Source of the DNA: Clusia tigrina
Lineage: Eukaryota > Arthropoda > Insecta > Diptera > Clusiidae
Direction: 5' to 3'
Length of the DNA: 64,000 bases
NCBI GenBank assembly: GCA_920105625.2
Contig: OV050030.1
Coordinates: forward strand, 184,807,315 to 184,871,314
Of the stretch, positions 19,677 through 32,407 are shown in pieces; the stretch's first letter is position 1, and each line of letters begins with the position of its first letter. Both the position numbers and the translations under genes were made by a program. The notes under the pieces were generated by a model that worked only from the letters and a program-made list of their open reading frames with translations, had not been told where the DNA came from and searched no databases.

Positions 19677-20860
19677 TTAAAAATCATACTCAGACAATTT
19701 GTGTCTGAACCTGGCTAGCCTCGACGTTTGGTCTTTCAAATTGGCAATGCCTCTCAACGGCTGGTGATCAGTGTATATCTTAAATGGGCGTCCTAGCAGA
19801 TATGCCCTAAAATTCTTTGAAGCCCACACTATGGCTAGAAATTCCTTTTCTATTGTGGAGTATCTCTTCTCAGTGTCGCTAAGCGCTCTGCTTGCGGATG
19901 CAATTGGTCGGTCATTACCGACTTCCCCTTTTGACAACACTGCCCCCAATGCTTCATTGCTAGCATCAGTGGTCAACAAAAAAGTTTGCTCAAAGTCGGG
20001 GTACGCCAAAATCGGTGGTGAGCTAATTATTTCCTTTAGCCTCTCGAATGCTTGCTGACATCTCTCTGTCCATTCGAACTTTGCTTCTTTTCGTAGCAAC
20101 TTATTCACTGGCAATGCAATTCCGGCTAGTCCTTCTACGAACTTTCTGTAATAGTTCACTAGTCCTAGGAATGCTTTCACTTCTTTTCTATTTCTTGGAA
20201 CCGCTAAATTTTTGCGCATTCCACCTTCTGCGGGTCAGGCAGTGCTCCTGCCTCTGAGCAACGATGGCTTAAATATACCACCTCTCTTCGCAAAAATTGA
20301 CATTTCTCCGTATTCAATTTCAAATTGTGATTTCGTAAATTCTGGAGCACCTTGCACAAGCGTTGCGAATGCTGCTGCAAGTTCTTCCCATAAATTACAA
20401 TATCATCGAGATACACAAAACAATCTAGCCCTTGTAAGCCTGTTAGCACATGGTTCATTAGCCGTTGGAAGGTAGCCGGTGCTCCTGTTAATCCAAACGG
20501 CATTCTGTTAAACTCATTATGCCCTAAACCGGTGCTGAACGCGGTTTTCTGCTTATCTTGGGTATCCACCAGAACTTGGTGATAGCCACAAGCTAAATCA
20601 AGTGTAGAAAAATATCTACTATGCCCCAATTGATCCAGAATTTCTTCTATCCTTGGAATCGGGAACACTTGCTTGATAGTGGCGTCGTTCAATTTCCTAA
20701 AATCGACGACCATTCTCCACTTATTTTGACCCTGAGCACCACCCTTCGTTGGTACCAAAATTATTGGTGAGTTCCAAGGCGAGATACTCGGTGAAATTAC
20801 GTTATCCTTTAACATTGCTTCCACTTGCTTATTTACCTCATCTTTGTGAGCTTGTGGCAA
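19677..20860 (-). pseudogene. pol: G1 reverse transcriptase and RNase H
   Basis: Frame 20860-20204 covers RT: KDNVISPSISPWNSPIILVP, KWRMVVDFRKLNDATI, YFSTLDLACGYHQV, FGLTGAPATFQRLM and the YLDD box in CFVYLDDIVIYG. After a frameshift near 20210 the frame 20219-19677 holds the connection and RNase H: FLGLVNYYRKFVEGLAGIA, LLTTDASNEALGAVLSK, YSTIEKEFLAIVWASKNFRA, YTDHQPL. It belongs to the gypsy/17.6-type clade judging from motifs and the tRNA-Ser-type primer site. Catalytic residues are intact but the ORF is broken. Confidence 0.9.
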
Positions 20861-21028
20861 TCTGTATTGCTTCTAGTTTATTGGTGCTTGAACCACTCTA
20901 GTAGGTATTTCATGCTCTACCTCTGGTATATATGTAAACTTGTCTCCTTCCAGCAAAAATATGTCATGAAATGACGCACAAATGCCTTCATTTCTGAATT
21001 TACACTTGGGTCTAACTTCTAATACTCT

Positions 21029-21781
21029 CTACATCCCTTTTCTTATATGAACTTGTTTAATCTGATTAACCGATCTATAATTCGGTTCCTTAAAATTATC
21101 GTAACTAGTGAACTTAGGCCTAAAATCCTTATCCATCAGGTAGTCCTTTTCTGATGCGATGAGTACGCAAGCGTACACCATACCCTTGTTAACGTGCGTT
21201 ATGGTTTCTCCCATATATACGCCCTCCGCTAGCTGCTGCTTGTGCAAAACAACAGTCCTAAGTCTCGTATTTACATACATTGTAACTACTCTGGATGACC
21301 TTGCATTTACTACCTCCATACTATTCTTAGCCCTATTCACGGTTCCTTCCTGCCATGACTTTAATGGAAGAGTAAGGATTCTATTCTTATCATCATTATA
21401 AAAAGATAACTGCTTCTCGAGCGCATCCACTATGGTGCGGCCCCAAATATTATCGCGGCCAATTATCCCATCAGCCGGGATATAATTCCTATCCACTTCC
21501 ACTGCGTGCACTCTAAGCCTCATGCCCTTAACTTCACCGTGTCCGATTCTGAGCGACCCCAATGTCCTGATGCACCCTCCAAACGCTCCGTTAAGCATTC
21601 TTACGTCCATTTGATTAATATCTAGCGCTTTCCGTAAAACACTAGATTTTACGAGGCTGGTGTCTGCTCCTGAATCTACCAAAAGCACAAGCTTTCCACT
21701 AGCTGATTCCTTGCAAGGTATCTCGATGAAGGCATCACCTATCCTGCTCATAACGAAACAATGTCCTTTTGTTCCCAACAT
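21029..21781 (-). pseudogene. pol: G1 aspartic protease and pol N-terminal region
   Basis: The 250-residue open frame begins MLGTKGHCFVMSRIGDAFIE and contains the active site LLVDSGADTSLVKSS (DSG variant) and the flap and C-terminal motif YIPADGIIGRDNIWGRTIVD, all typical of gypsy-clade proteases. The remainder (to 21029) is the linker toward RT. Stops separate it from gag upstream and RT downstream (20860). Confidence 0.85.
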
Positions 21782-21918
21782 GGACGCATATCCACTTCCT
21801 AGCTCCGCGTGATATTGGAGAGCCTCTTGGTCCTCCTTCTCCTGGACTGTAGTTCCTATATTACTAGTCCCACGTATTTCCGGCCTTATTATTACTTCCT
21901 TTCTTTTGGCTTTCCTGT

Positions 21919-24242
21919 CTATTGGCCGCGACTGGGCCGCTGGAAGTTTCCCTGTTTCCTTTGTTGGGATTTTCTATCCCTGCATTCCGTTGCCCGATGT
22001 CCCATTCGTCCACATGAGAAGCATCTCAACCCCTGTTGGGTGTTGCGTATCCTTGGTTCACTTCTGGAATTCCAATTTGGTTGCTGCTGACCACTCCTAG
22101 TTTTGAAAGGATTTCTTCCTTGGTTAATTCCCTCCGTTGAATTAACTCGGGGATTACTAAAGTTACCCCTGCTGTCCCTCAAGGGTGTGTCCGGGTGCCT
22201 CGTAGCTGGCTGCCTTCTACTCTGATTCCATTCCCTGCCTCCTTGGCACTGTCTACTTGCCTCATGACCATATGTTTGGCACTCCATACAGTAGGGCATG
22301 TTTTTGCGTGTAACGCATTCATCCCTTGTATGCCCTTGCTTACGGCAGAATGAGCAAATGGGTTTCCTTGGATGGAACCTCTCAACCAGGAATTCTTGAT
22401 CTCTTTGTTGCTGAAATTGGCCCATCAATCTACCGACTCCACTTGTGTTTCGCTGCTGTAGTGGCCCTACCTCTGCAGGAGCCTCAGTCCAGCAGATTCC
22501 ACCTGTTGTCGCTCGCTGTTGTATTGCTGCTTCAGCTAAAGAGACCGCTTCCACTAACTCTGCCCTACTCCTCGGCCTGAGAGTAAGAGTATAATTAGCT
22601 AAGTCCCTATTTATCAGGCCTGCCTTGAATACAGAAATCATAGTCCGTTCTACTTGAGCCTTGTATGCTGCAACATTTTCTGGAAACTGCCTGTTGGCTT
22701 CCGTCTCAGCAGCGTTCCCCACAGACTGGAGCCTTCGTCCCCAGACTCTCAATTCCTCCCCCGGTGCCTTAGTTGATTCCTGAATTTCCCGAAATAGACA
22801 GTCATACGACTTTTGTTTAAAATACGTCCTATCCAAAAGTGCATATAATTCTGCCAGGGTGCTTACTGAGCTATTCACCAGTAAATCAAATGCATCACCT
22901 GTGGTTCTTTGCCTAATACACTTTATTAAGTGTTCCCCGTCCGCTTCCGGAACACTTTGTTGCGCTAGCTCACAGCCTTCTTTGAAGCGCCGGATCTCAG
23001 TTCTCAGATCATACAACTCGACTCTTGAGAACATGGCCACCAACTTCTTCACCGCATGAGCAACTTGCAGAATGCCCATTTTATAGCTTTGTGTTTTCTC
23101 AATTGCTGGTAAAACCTTAGCTTTATTAATCTCTTTGGGAGTTTCCCAATTCTCTTCTCCCGGATCTGAGAGGTAATTGGCCAGTGACGGATCCAAACTA
23201 ATAAGTCTTCGATCGTTTGTTCATACAGGCGAAATACTGTCCACAGTATCGGGACTTTGCTGCACTGTTACTGCTTCCGGCTCCTTTGGTGGATATCCCT
23301 GATTTTCGTTATTTATCGGGCTTCCCGGAGAAAAAGGCTCGACACCGATTTCAGATGCGCCAAACAAAAATTCCGCTTGCCTTTCTTCATTAGGTACTAA
23401 TTTTGGCTGTACCATTGCGGCTTATCCCTTCTGGTGTTAAATATTCCGGCCAACGTACTTCCGGAGGCAATGTCAGTACTGTCTGCGTAAATCCAGCTGA
23501 TGCTGGTTTTGATCTCTCCCTATTCAGTGAGGTCCTATTTGTCGTCCGTCCTCTTTTCAATTCCGCACACTCCTTTTCCAACAGCGATGCTGCTTCCTCT
23601 ATTTCCGTCAATCTCTGAGAAAGTTCCTTTACCTTCTTCTCAAGATACTCTTTTTGTGCTCTAAAATCTTCTGTGTTCTTATGAAAACTGAATAGCTTTT
23701 CTTCTGTTCTTCTTTGGATTGCCGTAAAGGCTTGATCCGCTACTTCTAATGGTGACACAGCTCCTCCGGCATTCGCCTGCTTCCACAATTCCTGAGCTTC
23801 TTCCCTGCTCATACTCTCTTCGAACTGATCAACTATTTTCCCAGTAAACAGTTCCACCTCTGACTGCATTGATTTCAATCTGTTCCTTACTTCCTCGTCT
23901 GGCGAAACCAAACTCACAGTTTGTTGTCCTAATTCCTGTATCTGCCCATTCGTTAACCAGACTATTTATGCAGTCTGCGTAATTTTCCGCAAAGTATTTT
24001 CCCTTGCCGTACTCAACTGCATGAGGCAACAACAGTCCGTGATTATTGTTGAACTCTCTCCCCAGATTTTGCAACTGTGTTATTCGCTTGCGGTAATACA
24101 CGTTGTCCTTATGTAACTTGCCGTCTTTCTTAAAATTACGGACCAATTTTTCAATCGCTTCTCCAATTTGCTCCTGCATCAGCAGTAATCCTTGCGCTTG
24201 TTTCGTCATATCCCAAATGCCAGAACAGATGGCGTATCCCAA
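21919..24242 (-). pseudogene. gag: G1 gag polyprotein, in four frames
   Basis: Pieces run 24242-23829, 23917-23390, 23415-23221 and 23196-21919. The first is helical (MTKQAQGLLLMQEQIGEAIE). The second has a coiled coil (KEYLEKKVKELSQRLTEIEE). The last (425 residues) carries the capsid core (VELYDLRTEIRRFKEGCEL, LAELYALLDRTYFKQKSYD) and three zinc knuckles: CSFCRKQGHTRDEC, CMECQTYGHEASRQC and CFSCGRMGHRATEC. The long N-terminal extension and three knuckles resemble the gypsy/412 type. Frame breaks make it inactive. Confidence 0.85.
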
Positions 24243-25190
24243 TTACAAATGAAAATCCAATAATTGTTAAAATTGTTACAATATTTTATTCTGTCTTACT
24301 TAATGATAAATACAAATTTATTAAAAAAAACATTCCACCGTAAATTCTATCTTAATAGTCTTTTAACTTCCATCATAAGTTCCATGTTCGCTGTGTACCG
24401 GCGTCCATTAAGTCCTTCCATCAATGCAAATTGGTCCTTGACTTCCTCACAGATACTCCTTGTTTTCCTCACATGTATCCCCATATCCAATCACCAACTC
24501 TAATACTCCCAAAAATCTTCAAAATTCGCAAAACCGAAATTGGATTTACAGGCAAAAAATGTGTTGATTCATTCCCGGAAATTTGAAGCCATATTTAATA
24601 AAAAAGAACCCATAACGTATGCGCCACATAATAATAGCATTTAAATGTTTTCTTCAACATTGCTACGCAAATTGTAGTTTTGGAACTGCACAAACTTTGA
24701 TGCAAGAACACGTGTTGTCTGCACCTCTGAAATATTTTCACCTAATACCCTAAGCTCGAAATGCCAAATATTTAAATCAAATGTTCTATGTTTGTTTTCA
24801 AACAACATAAATTTAGAACATCTGAATTTAAACAATATAAAAATAATTTAAAATTTAAAACCTCAATTCCCCCACAAAAAAAATCCTCACAGCTAGGATG
24901 AACATACATATACCGTCCGATCATACTGACGGTTTATGGTTGCCATTCAAAGCTGCGAGCAACAGCGCAAACGCGCCTGTATGTTGCAACTTCTTTGACC
25001 AGCTCTACGGCGCCTTCAGGGTCGCAGAAGTATCTACTTAGATTACGCTAATATACACTCTACTCACCAAAATTTTTTTCGATGACATCTTTTTCCATAG
25101 TGTCCTTAGTTGAGGTCCTTCGAATTAGTTGCAGGATGCCTCACTGCTTCAGGGTTCCTTGCTCTGGGATTCCTCCAATAGGTCCTTTAG
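24243..25190 (-). other. G1 5' leader, non-coding
   Basis: About 950 bp lies between the primer site and the first gag frame. It is AT-rich, with no ORF that I can support. In Gypsy elements this is where packaging signals and an internal start-site context lie, but no defined motif is visible here. Confidence 0.5.
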
Positions 25191-25203
25191 ACCGGCTGCG
25201 CCA
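25191..25203 (-). promoter_or_regulatory. G1 primer binding site, tRNA-Ser type
   Basis: Minus-strand TGGCGCAGCCGGT, three bases after the LTR end, is complementary to the 3' end of insect tRNA-Ser as I recall it. 17.6 and 297-like elements use the same kind of primer. Confidence 0.75.
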
Positions 25204-25206
25204 AAA

Positions 25207-25683
25207 TGTTGGGGTCCTTATCTGCTTGTCGGCGAGAGACGTCCTCTGGAATGTCCTGTCGCGGTAACCTGCAAACATACACCACTTTGTTACAAATAAA
25301 ACTCACAGACACTTTTCGTTTAGAAGTCAAAATCACAAGAGGCCTTTATTCTTAAAATACTAGTTCTTATATACTATTTACAGACGAACATTACAGTCTA
25401 CGTCTTGACTTTTCTGGTGTTCCAGTTACGCAATTTTTATTTGGTGTCAGTTGCTCAAGCCAACTGACCTACTGAAGTAAAAGTGTCGTCGGTGCCTTAT
25501 AATGCCCCTCGTCAGCTTGACTGCGGAACTGTGACACCCTAAAAGTTTACATCATAATTAATGCATAAATACTATTCATTTACAATATTTGCACCCTAAA
25601 AATATGTGCGTTCTTAATGAATTTAATAGGAGCCGGTGCTGTGAGTAAACTACGCGTAGGTAGCTTGATTCTAACTCACAACA
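25207..25683 (-). repeat. G1 5' LTR
   Basis: Minus-strand LTR of 477 bp, TGTTGTGAGTTAG...CCCCAACA, with perfect 5-base inverted ends TGTTG/CAACA. The primer site follows it at once. It is also the 3' LTR of the deleted copy 25684-28680. Confidence 0.85.
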
Positions 25684-28190
25684 TCCCTGCCCTCTTTCTA
25701 AAAGAAGTTAGTGCAACTAACTTCCATTAAATCTCTACAATATTTTTCTTGCACTGCAAACAAATATGTGCATCGATTTAACTCTATATTACATACATAT
25801 AATTTGTTGTTATTTATTTTTTTTTAAATCGCCTTATTTGGGTTCTATCACGGATTTTATTCTTTTCTTTTCCACATTTTTTTTTTCAGCTTTTATTTTC
25901 CTTTGTAGTTTTTTTTTTTTACTTTGTTTTTGTTTTTTCTTATTTTTATGTATCATTTTTTTTTTATATTCCCCTTTTTATAATTTGGTCTTTCATTGAC
26001 TCTTTTCTCATTGGCGTATATACAAACATCTAAACAATAACACAATTCTATTGTATACCTAAAACCTTATATTATACTGCGCCCTCTGCTACCTGCTGGT
26101 CCAGTTGACGACCGTCGTTGTCAGAGTGAAGTCCCTCGATGAACTCTGCATACTCCTCCCTTCTTTCTGGATCGGTACGTAAAAAGACGAAGACTTTTGA
26201 CGAAGTCAAAATAAATATTCGATATTCGCTTAGTGAGTGACAATGGATATTTTCTCATTGGAGAAATCGTTACGAAGTTTAGCCGATAAAGCTTGGCTAT
26301 GTTATGGTCGATCTTTTCATGGTTAAAACGGAGGAGATTATTCTGCGAAGCTAATTGAACGATGGTAGTTGTGGCTGTTATTGTTATTGTAGCCGTTTCT
26401 CGGTGAAATTACGGAGTAACCTCGGGTTTTGGCTAAAATTATCTCTTCTTCATTCTCGACAATAATACAATATACATACTGATATATGTAATAATGGCAG
26501 ACACGTTGGATTCTTTATACGGACAACGTACATGTTAGTATTTTTCATGCCATTTCGTCAGTTATGCAATAAAACTCAAGTATTATTAGACTTTTACTAG
26601 TCAGATAGAGACTCTTCTATTCGGCCGATACCATCTCCATTCTTTTATAAGCTTAAATCGTATTCATCTCCCACATGGGAAGTTGAAAGCTCTTTCACTA
26701 TAAAAATGTGATTCTCACTAATTTAGTTTTCATTTTTTTCCAACCAAAAATTATCTCCGGACATCATCGTTGCAAATTTCGTATTATCATTCTGCGGCTT
26801 ACTGATTACCCTTCTTCCACGTCTTCTCACTTATTCTTATTCAGTCAGATTTTTGTTCGCTACTCTTGCATTTCATCTACTGGGCTCCTGGATGTTGGTT
26901 AACATCTTACTCAGTCTTCGACGCTGCAGGAAATCCCTTCCAGGTTCATGCTGCACCATATTGAACCAACCAGATGTCCTTGTTTGTTCACCAACGCCTG
27001 AATATCTAAAAACAATGCGCTCAACTTATCGGACTTGCCGAGTTTTAATTATTCTTACTGGCTATTACATTTATTTCATTTTTAATATTCTTGCTAACGA
27101 AAATAGTAAATTTTATGTGTTATTTAAATTTATATATCGTATATCTAATACGTCTTAATAACCAAACTATAAATAAGTAATAAAAACAGTTTTCTTTACA
27201 AATATTATTAATTATTTATGATACAATTTTCTTTAAATTGTTAGCGGCATTAAAACTTTAAATCCTTCTCAAATATATACATTTTACAACAATTTGCTTC
27301 ATACATAACAATTATTTTCTAATTAAATTATATGCAGCCCAAAAAAAATTTTTTTTATATCAATTCTTGGCAAAACTAGTGCCTCTTATATACGCGAGTA
27401 CATAAAAGATAAATTTATTATTTATTTTTTCTTTTCTTTAGACAATTCATTATTCCTTTCATTTCATTTCTCTTTTTATATATCTTTCTAAATTTTTCAA
27501 TTCTGAGCAAATTCTATTGCCCCCTGACATAAACCAGAATATTTAAGATAAACCCGTTTATGTGAAAACATTGTCCATTGCATGACTATATCTTTCATCG
27601 CATACAATTGACTTTTTATTTAAATTTACTTCTAGCCTGATATGTATATATCCCTTAACGATTCTATTTTCCATCCTGTAATTAGCTCGTATATGGCTAC
27701 ATACATACATTCGAGGCGCTTAAAATTACCTAGAATTAATTACTAACGTTATTTTCCCAATTAACTATAAATTTCTTTTTTTTATATCCCAACCTATACT
27801 TTTATTCAAATTTTCATACGTTACTTTCCTAATCAATAAACAGTAAAAACCTATGACGAGTATATTTACATATAGCCGTCTGCAGTATCTGCAAAAATAT
27901 ACATACGCACATACCCATTCCTCTTAACTAGAATACTTACTTCTTTAAATATACATTCGTACATTCATTCTTTATCTTATAAACATATATACATACTAGT
28001 ATATATACTTACTTCACCAGCAGTTTCAGTGCATACACTGCCGTTTGTATGTATGTATATATTCGAAGTTTTATATTACTTACCCACGACTGTCTATCTA
28101 TATCTTATTTTATTTTTTAATTACGTGCAATATTTATCATATAATATTTAAAAAATATATTTTTCCCTACCGTGCTTCGTTCGGCCACAA
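25684..28190 (-). mobile_element. Second copy of the G1 3' non-coding region between two LTRs
   Basis: This 2.5-kb segment matches 9241-about 11870 with many point differences and small indels. It has no ORF of substance. It lies between LTRs at 28191-28680 and 25207-25683, so the whole stretch 25207-28680 is an LTR-flanked, non-coding unit. Whether it is a non-autonomous element or a G1 copy that lost gag and pol by deletion cannot be told from one copy. The sequence directly after the upstream LTR (tgtggccgaacgaagc on the minus strand) is not a good tRNA-Ser primer site. Confidence 0.7.
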
Positions 28191-28680
28191 TGTTGAGGTA
28201 TTATCCTTGTTTGACGGGGGACGTCCTTCTGCTGTGCGCGTGTATCTGAAAACTTTAAATCACTCTTTGGAAAAATCACTACATTACACTTTTAGTTTTT
28301 AATTCACAAGCCATTTATTTTTAGAATACTATCTCTTATATACTATTTACAATTCACAATTACAATACAAAAACTGACCTTTCTGGTGTTCCAGTTTCGC
28401 ACCTGTTAATTGGTGTCAGTTGGTCAAGCCAACTGACCTACGCCATTCTGAAATGCTGATGGTGCATTCTAACTTTCAATGCCCTTCGGTTGCTCGACTG
28501 AAAAAACTGTAGCACCCTGAAAGCTTACATAATAAATATTCCATAGGAAATATTTATTCTAAATACCCGCACCCTAAAAATACACTTTAACACATGCTAA
28601 TCACACAGAATGTGTGGCATCTAATAGGAGTCGAGCTGTGAGTCAACTACACGTAGGTAGCTTGGTTCTAACTCACAACA
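28191..28680 (-). repeat. Additional upstream G1-family LTR
   Basis: 490 bp, TGTTGTGAGTTAGAACC...CCTCAACA on the minus strand, homologous to 8796-9240 and 25207-25683. It is the outermost G1 LTR on the right; its outer flank (28681 on) is non-G1. Confidence 0.85.
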
Positions 28681-28867
28681 ATCCCACCAGTGTGGGGGAA
28701 AGAAGGTTCGCCGTGTGATAGCCCCCAGTAACACGGTAAGCCCATGATTACCCACTGAGGCGGGCAGGTATCAGTGAGGTGGGATGTTAGAATAGGTTAC
28801 TGCTTGTTAGCGTAAACAAAATTTCTTATCTTGAAAATTCACACAGAGTAACATGATATGTCACATA
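28681..28867. other. Short GC-richer block, unassigned
   Basis: This stretch is clearly richer in G and C than its neighbours, with no ORF and no match elsewhere in the window. It could be the 5' part of the element that G1 entered, but I cannot identify it. Confidence 0.4.
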
Positions 28868-29013
<146 letters not shown>

Positions 29014-29219
29014 GTACCATTATATTTACACCTAGTACATAATTTGACAATTTGTTTGGAAATTAATATAAAAAACCCATTTTGGCCAGTGCCAAGAAGT
29101 GATACAACAAAAATGCTTTATATTAATTATAATAATTCACTATAATTATATTATACAATTTATGTTCAATTATAATAAAAATTATATTTATAATAATTAT
29201 TTACATTTACATTTATAAT

Positions 29220-29463
29220 ACTACTACCAATATGTGTAGGCTGCATTTCCGAGTTCATTAGCTCGTTTGGTCGAGTTCTCTTTAAACGGCGCATGGTGGT
29301 TTCTTCTAGATGTAGCAACTCGTTAATTTCTTCATTATTATGCCCCTGCAGTGTATCGTAGTGTTTTGTGGATATCTTTTTTATTCCTTGTCATATTTAT
29401 TTTGCAGTGTATATCTTCATTTGTTGTGTACCAACCAGACTTTATGATAACTCTTAATATTCT
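29220..29463 (-). pseudogene. Jockey ORF2 C-terminal end
   Basis: Downstream of the R1-clade insertion the minus strand resumes the RT C-terminal region (ILRVIIKSGWYTTNEDIH), which continues the sequence interrupted at 30343 (the RVI part is repeated in the target duplication). A one-base frameshift near 29345 leads to EEINELLHLEETTMRRL. Continuity across the insertion is good evidence that the insert is secondary. Confidence 0.75.
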
Positions 29464-30318
29464 GACCTCCAACATGCGATCTATTCATCCAATGTTGGAG
29501 GTCAGGAATCAGTCTCCACTTCCAACGACCCTACTCAAACGCATCCCATCGGGCTTGCCACTCCCGTAGGGTGCGCTGCCTGGTAGCTACTACGCGATCT
29601 TCCGCACTGGACTCGCGCATACTTCTGCCGTAGTATAGTTTCCGCGACTCCTTGGCCAGCAGGTCCACAGGGAACATACCAGCAATCACCAGCGCGGCGT
29701 CTGTGGACACAGTGCGATGGGCACAGATCGTTCGAAGTGCACTTCTCCTATAGGCTGCCTCTATGGTGCGAACGTATGCCATGACATTCGCCTTATCAGG
29801 CCATATGGGCGCCCCATACAGGATTACGGATTTGACAACTCCTGATATGAGCTGTCTCTTCCTCTGCCGCGGTCCTCAAAGTTTCGGCATTATCCGGCAA
29901 AGCGAAGAGCAGATCCAAGTCGCCTTTTCGCCTACACGCCTCAAGTGTTTGTTGAATGTTAATCTGGAGTCTATTCAGACGCCTAGGTACTTCAAGTGTG
30001 GGATCGTGTTAATGGTGCAGTTTCCAACTCCTATCTCCACGACCTCCTGTACCTTTCGACTCGAAATAAGGATGGCCTCCGTTTTCTGCTCCGCCAGTCG
30101 AAGTCCTGGCGTCCAGCATGGGGCACCTGAATGCGGAGAATGCCATCAAACATAACATTTCAGAGTAGTGAACCCAGTACAGACCCCTAGGGAACCCCTC
30201 CGATGACCTTATACGTTTCCATACCTCGCGCGGACTCGTATAGCAGCAGCCAGTCGTGAGAGTAGTCGGCAATCATCCGTCTTAGGTAGACGGGCTCTCC
30301 AAACTCTGCCAGCGAACT
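29464..30318 (-). mobile_element. 5'-truncated R1-clade LINE fragment inserted in the Jockey element
   Basis: The 855-bp insert is flanked by identical 24-bp direct repeats (29440-29463 and 30319-30342), a target duplication. On the minus strand it encodes the RT from YKVIGGVPRGSVLGSLLWNV (30210-30150) through HLKYLGVRLDS and SVILYGAPIW to the C-terminus IRTICAHRTVSTDAALVI-like region (29782-29531, RTVSTDAALVIAGMFPVDLL). These are typical of R1/TRAS-type LINEs. It has frameshifts and lacks the endonuclease and the YADD block region. The 3' end has no poly(A) but a perfect 12-bp inverted repeat (29464-29475 with 29492-29503). Confidence 0.85.
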
Positions 30319-30342
30319 CTTTATGATAACTCTTAATATTCT

Positions 30343-32193
30343 AGATTGCTCTCTTTGAATTTTGTCTATGTGTGACCGCTTTGCAGTTCCCCATACTTGG
30401 AGTCCGTACGTCCAAATTGACTTTATAATACACTTGTATAACAGCAACTTGTTGTTAATTGTGAGTTTAGATTGCTTACCCATTAACCAATATAGTTGCC
30501 AACATTTTTCTTTTATTTGTTTCGTTTTTTGGTGGTTTGTGGTAGTGCCAATTTATCTTTGAGTCCATGTGTATTTAGTAGTATACTCTATTTTTATATC
30601 TTTATTGTTTATTTTAATAGGTATTGGGTTAAATTTTGTTTTAGTTGTAAAAATTATTTGTACAGTCTTATCTTCATTAATTTTCAAGCACCATTTATCA
30701 AACCTTTCCTTAACATTCTCTGTTTATAGCTGCAGATTTGCAGTCGCAGTATTTAGATTTTTGTCAGATGCTAAGAGGATTGTGTCGTCAGCAAAGGTAG
30801 CAATTGTGGTATTCAGTTCTTTTGGAAGTGGTATATCTGAGGTAAATATGACATATAGCAGTGGTCCTAAAACACTCCCTTGAGGAACTCCAGAAGTTGT
30901 AAGATGAATAGACGAACACTCTTCATTATCTTTGACGTAAGAGTAACGATCACTAAGATAACTTTCAACAAGTACCGCTAATATTCTATGTCTGTTTCAA
31001 TTTTGTTTGTTATACGGTGTATCTGTTGAATTGTTGAATGTCGTTTTCTGAAGCCGAATTGATGATTTGGTATAATGTTTTTATTGTCAAGGATCCGGCT
31101 ATGTCTATCATGTAATAGTTTTTCAGCAACTTTAGAGATTATAGGAAGTAGGCTAATTGGTCTATACGACGAAGCAGTTGTAGCATCTTTTCCGTGCTTC
31201 GGTAGTGCAATAATTTCAGCAACTTTCCATACTTTGTGAAAAAATTGTAGTCGGAACATTGTGTTGATAACATTCCTTAAGTAGTTGTAACCTATAGTAG
31301 GTAGCTCAACGAGAGCTTTTCCTGTCAACATATCGTATCCTGGTGCTTTTTTGTGGTTTATTCGTTTTTTAATGCAATTAATTATTTTTGTTGTGTCTGT
31401 TTTCTTTCTTTTGGTTGTAATGTCTATATTTAAGTCATTGCGTGTTTCAATATATTTATCTTCGTCCTTTGATAGGACTTTTTCAAAGTATTTAGCCAAT
31501 GCAGTTGCTTTTTTTCATTGGAAGTAGCCCATGAGTCATCTTTCCATAGTGGTGGCTGATACCTTATCTGAGTTTTTAATTCCTTTGTGCATTTCCATAA
31601 TAAGTAGTTAGTATCCTGGGTAGGCGTCAAGTTTTTCAGGTAATTTTCAACTTCTATATTTTGTCTTTTAGTTAATATTTTATTCAGTTTTTTGCAGGCT
31701 ATATTTAAGTTGTGTTTATCCTCAGGCGATCTAGTTAGCTGCCACCTCTTTCTCAGCTTTCTCTTCTCAATAATTTGCTTTCTTATGAAAATATCCGTTG
31801 TACGATTATTTCTTCTAAATTTATGCTGTTGGCTTGACTTGATTCCTGCGCCTAGGACCACATCGTTTAAGTGAATAATGGCACGTTCAATGTCTAATTG
31901 TGTTTTCAGTGTGATAGACATATTGAATATGAGGTGGTGCATATGGTTGCCGTTCAGTATGTTTTAATAGTGAATTTATTATGATAGCTGTCCCACCACG
32001 ATCTTTACCTTCAGGATGATTTGTCACATGAATATCCAGGTAATACTAAATAGCTTTTGTTCGTAAAATGTGTTTCTGAAACTAGAGCTATATCAATTTT
32101 CTTGTCAGACAAAAATTGCTTCAACTCAAGATAATGTTTTGTTTCGCCATTTGCATTCCAGGCTGCAATTTTTAAACTATTACTTTCGTGCAT
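30343..32193 (-). pseudogene. Jockey ORF2: endonuclease start and reverse transcriptase, broken
   Basis: ORF2 starts at 32193 (MHESNSLKIAAWNANGE), the N-terminus of an AP-type endonuclease (DIALVSETHF). A stop at 32011 and a deletion remove most of the endonuclease. RT follows at 31942-30978: NHKKAPGYDMLTGKALVELP, FHKVWKVAEIIALPKHGKD, SYRPISLLPIISKVAEKLL and NHQFGFRKRHSTIQQI. The catalytic FADD region near 30780 is in another frame. The frame 30483-30343 gives SIWTYGLQVWGTAKRSHIDK of the thumb. The frame then runs into the R1-clade insert. Confidence 0.8.
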
Positions 32194-32407
32194 TTAAGCT
32201 TGCTAGTAACATTGTTATGATATTCATCATATTAGTCATTTGAGTGATTAGGGATTTCAACATGTCTTTAAGTTCATTAATATCACTGTCATTTTAATTA
32301 TTTGTATTTTCTTCAGTTTTATTTGGATTTGACGACCCTGAAATTTCGGCATACCTTACTCCTGGTTTAACTACTGATCCATCCATATTTTTGGTCTGTA
32401 GTAATAT

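Noticed and set aside
24264..24503. 79-codon plus-strand ORF in the G1 leader
   Set aside because: AT-rich, no family resemblance, no repeat of the frame elsewhere.
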